64,000 nucleotides of DNA, taken from Acanthosoma haemorrhoidale (lineage: Eukaryota > Arthropoda > Insecta > Hemiptera > Acanthosomatidae). A model generated the notes under the pieces. That model did no database searches, had not been told where the DNA came from, and saw only the letters and a list, made by a program, of their open reading frames with translations. This document shows, piece after piece, positions 61,386 to 64,000 of this stretch; position 1 is the stretch's first letter; each line of letters opens with the position of its first letter. The position numbers were made by a program, and so were the translations under genes. The stretch covers positions 60,719,239 through 60,783,238 of the forward strand of contig OV884012.1 in the NCBI GenBank assembly GCA_930367205.1. Direction: 5' to 3'.

Positions 61386-63436
61386 CTCTGTAAAGAATCC
61401 TCTTTTAGCTGAAAAATTAAAGAGAAAAAGTTAAAATTACTTCAAGTGAAAAAGTTACTTTTCTACATTTTACTGTAAGGTCTACAAGTTACTTTAATGG
61501 GTTCAAGGCTGGAAGAATATCAAGTTATAATAAAACAAAAGTTTAATTATTTTTTAAAAATGTTCTTACTCTCTCAACTATTAGGAGATATTATCCCCTA
61601 AGCAGGATAGATATTTAAGCCTTACTACCCTAAATTATTGATTGATAAATGCAAAAATAATACAGAAATATTTTGTCACTTAAAACAACCAATTGTAAAA
61701 AAAAAAATGACAATTTCTGCTAGTTCCCTTATTGAAGCACATATACTTAACATCAGTCTTGTGTCTTCTGGGAGATGATGAAAATAATATAGAAACCATT
61801 CTAAGCCTTTAAAACCTACTGAGCTGTACAATCATACAGGAATTACTAATACACCTTAATTACCAAACAGGATAGAGGATTCAATAAATAGTTTAAACAA
61901 AAAATAAATCAAATGTTAATTTATTACATATTTAAGCCTATATGATCCCGGTGAAGAATGACCTTGTTCAGGGACACTGATAGATCTCTCAATTCTTGTG
62001 ATTTCCTAACATCTTATAATAAGGGGGAAGGAATCATTCACCCTGAGACATTATCCTTAACTTATCACGCTACCATTAATAACTAGTCTGAAGCATCACT
62101 AATTCAAAGGAAATTTGTAAGATTTGGCCAAGGGCTGGTGGTCTTCTATGCTTAAGAAGCCTCCATAAACTGCAATTAGTCTAGGGGTGGCCAACCAACC
62201 TAAATAGCCTCTTACAAAACGTTTGGATCCATCAGAATCGACTTGTAGAAGAAACTAGATTGGTTCAGAATCCACTATTACGAACACAACCCAAGATCAT
62301 ATCCAATCTTCTCGAGTCAGATTGTCATTAATTTGGACTGTCTCACATTCATTGAAAGGGGATTGGTTAGTGGGAAGCTAATCAGTTCTAATTTTAGAAA
62401 CATTTACTGCGCTAGGTATAGAAATTAAATGTACTTTAACAACAATCAAAATATGTTTGGCCTTTGTGTAACTTTGAATAAGCTATACGAATTTTCTAGA
62501 TACACTAATCAATATGGTAAACTTTTAAATAAGAAACCATGTGATGAAATTATTTTATAACAAAAACATGGACTGCAGAAAAGTAGAGACCCAGGTAATG
62601 GATACATACGCTCCATAGCTATCACAAATGATTTATAGGCTAAACACATCTCTAATTAATCTTAGTCTAAATTCGGACCTTAGATATAATGCTAAAAACT
62701 GTTTGTTAGAAAACCCTTTCCATTGGTACGAGATTAAATTACTTCATGATATAATTCCCACAGTATTTAAACCACACACCATCTTGTTAGTATTAAAGCA
62801 ATATTTATATTTAATTACTTAATACTATGACTGAATTTCTAATGTTCAGTTGATTTATACAAAGTTGTAATAATACAATATTTTATCGTGTTAATGTTGT
62901 TTCTTTACTTCGTCTGTTATTGAAAAAGGCCTTAAATCTCACATCAGTGCTGGTCAAGGGGAAATTCATAAGAAGAAGCAATTTCAGAAATCCACATTGT
63001 TTTAATTTTTTTTATTTATAATTTTATTTAATACCTTAACAACACAATAATACTGGCGAAATTTTAGTACGTGTAAAGAAGAAAAAAAGAGTCCACTAAC
63101 TAATAAAGTCAAACAGATAGAGAGAATTAATAATTCCTCATGACCAAAAGAAAATGCTTTATTACCTCTAGTAAGGTTATGACCAATCGAGGAAGAAACA
63201 AAAGTAGACCAAGAACCACTATGCCAATTAAACAGTAGATGTTTGTAATAAAAAAAAAAATATGTCAATATTTACAGGCTAAATTTATTGTTACAACTTA
63301 AATTTGAAGTAACTGAAGCCATTAATCTGATCTCGTAAACAGGCGTGTTTTTCTGTTTCTGTTATAAACTCCCTGGTGGTCAGGTTCTACAGCTGACGCA
63401 ATTTATAAATAAGCTGGTTCAAATAAGAAGTTCAAT
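61386..63436. other. Intergenic DNA
   Basis: No supported gene. A lone hAT-like end motif (CTAGGGGTGGCCAACC) occurs near 62187 without a visible partner. Confidence 0.45.
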
Positions 63437-63537
63437 TTAGCAGTTCGTAAGTTGTTCTTTATTTGCTGCTTTTACCGAAGCTTTTTGTAAATCACTCTTC
63501 CATCTGTCATTACTTAATATATTTTCATAGCCATAAC
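63437..63537 (-). CDS. Possible 3'-terminal exon of an unidentified minus-strand gene
   Basis: After a good acceptor (TTTATTTTTAG on the minus strand, ending at 63538) one frame is open for 33 codons to TAA at 63439-63437. The peptide is hydrophilic and of balanced composition (it includes NDRWKSDLQKASVKAANKEQ). It needs one base from an upstream exon, which I did not find in the window. I do not recognise the protein, and a chance open frame cannot be excluded. Confidence 0.35.
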
Positions 63538-63945
63538 CTAAAAATAAATTAAAGAATAAAATCGTCTGATTTTTAAGTATTATATTTTGCGTTAACCCCC
63601 TTTTTTGAAATTGTGCTATATGATACCTGAGATGCTTCTATTTACATTTGAGCATTTGAAAACTGAGGAACTTTACTTAAAAGTTTATCTTAAATTTTTA
63701 GGAACTTATTAACTATTCAGCATATTTCATCATGTACTTGTCTACATTTAAAGATAATTTTGTCTGGTAAACATTGATGCACACACATTATGTAAATGAT
63801 TAATACCTGTTATTGTGTTAGTTACACTAATTAAGAATATTATTCACTGCACAGATACTTAGTGTTTTATCAATGCCCATAATTGTTTTGTTTTATAAAT
63901 TTGTTCTTGATCTGATAACAGTTGTTAATAGGTTTTCATTGTGAG

Positions 63946-64000
63946 ATGGAGGATGGTGGGAACAATAGTGATAAAAAGTCTTGGACGGAATTGAAGTATA
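63946..64000 (+). CDS. Probable start of an unidentified gene, cut by the window end
   Basis: An ATG at 63946 opens a frame that runs to the window edge (MEDGGNNSDKKSWTELKY). A possible splice acceptor TTGTTAATAG lies 15 bases before it. Base composition changes from AT-rich to coding-like here. Only 18 codons are visible, so the product cannot be named. Confidence 0.45.
   Translation, partial: MEDGGNNSDKKSWTELKY

Noticed and set aside
63002..63268. 88-codon hydrophobic minus-strand frame
   Set aside because: It lacks a proper ATG, runs through an A/T homopolymer, and two frames are equally hydrophobic, as expected of T-rich DNA. No splice acceptor precedes it.

Overview
The window is animal nuclear DNA, most likely from an insect. 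It is AT-rich, its genes are split by GT-AG introns, it carries mariner, hAT and jockey-type element remains, and it encodes eukaryote-only proteins (Fis1, RPAP1, TM9SF2, mitochondrial ribosomal protein mL51). I cannot name the species from sequence alone. No bacterial-style operons, CRISPR arrays, tRNA or rRNA genes were seen.

Layout. (1) 3627-5138 (+) is an uninterrupted coding exon for a leucine-rich-repeat transmembrane protein. Its TAG stop is followed in the same frame by 67 more GC-rich, coding-like codons before a TAA, which makes it a strong stop-codon-readthrough candidate. (2) 5343-18061 has no confident gene. It holds a large imperfect inverted repeat (about 8355-10080), a possible terminal-inverted-repeat element (13085-14211) and weak transposon debris. 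(3) 18062-25921 (+) is the four-exon mitochondrial fission gene Fis1. Its introns contain a full-length but nonsense-mutated mariner, a decayed jockey-type reverse transcriptase and one copy of a dispersed repeat. (4) 28584-40593 (-) is the many-exon gene for RNA polymerase II-associated protein 1 (RPAP1), convergent with Fis1, with a decayed hAT transposase in one intron. (5) 40594-46021, between the divergent genes RPAP1 and TM9SF2, is a hAT cluster: a non-autonomous element with perfect 8-bp target duplications, part of a second copy, and a 2.5-kb element with an intact 601-codon transposase and perfect 8-bp target duplications. (6) 46022-59789 (+) is TM9SF2, which I could assemble completely as 15 exons encoding 666 residues. 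Its introns hold two jockey fragments, two further copies of the dispersed repeat (one with an internal 194-bp tandem array) and an 80-bp exact direct repeat. (7) 60900-61385 (-) is mL51, convergent with TM9SF2. (8) The right edge holds a possible 3'-terminal exon of a minus-strand gene and the probable start of a plus-strand gene that runs off the window.

The host genes are housekeeping genes of different pathways (mitochondrial fission, RNA polymerase II assembly, Golgi/endosome membrane, mitochondrial translation), plus one cell-surface LRR protein. They are neighbours, not a pathway. The observation most likely to be new biology is the apparent readthrough extension of the LRR protein: termination leaves a PDZ-ligand-like C-terminus, and readthrough would bury it under a 67-residue tail.
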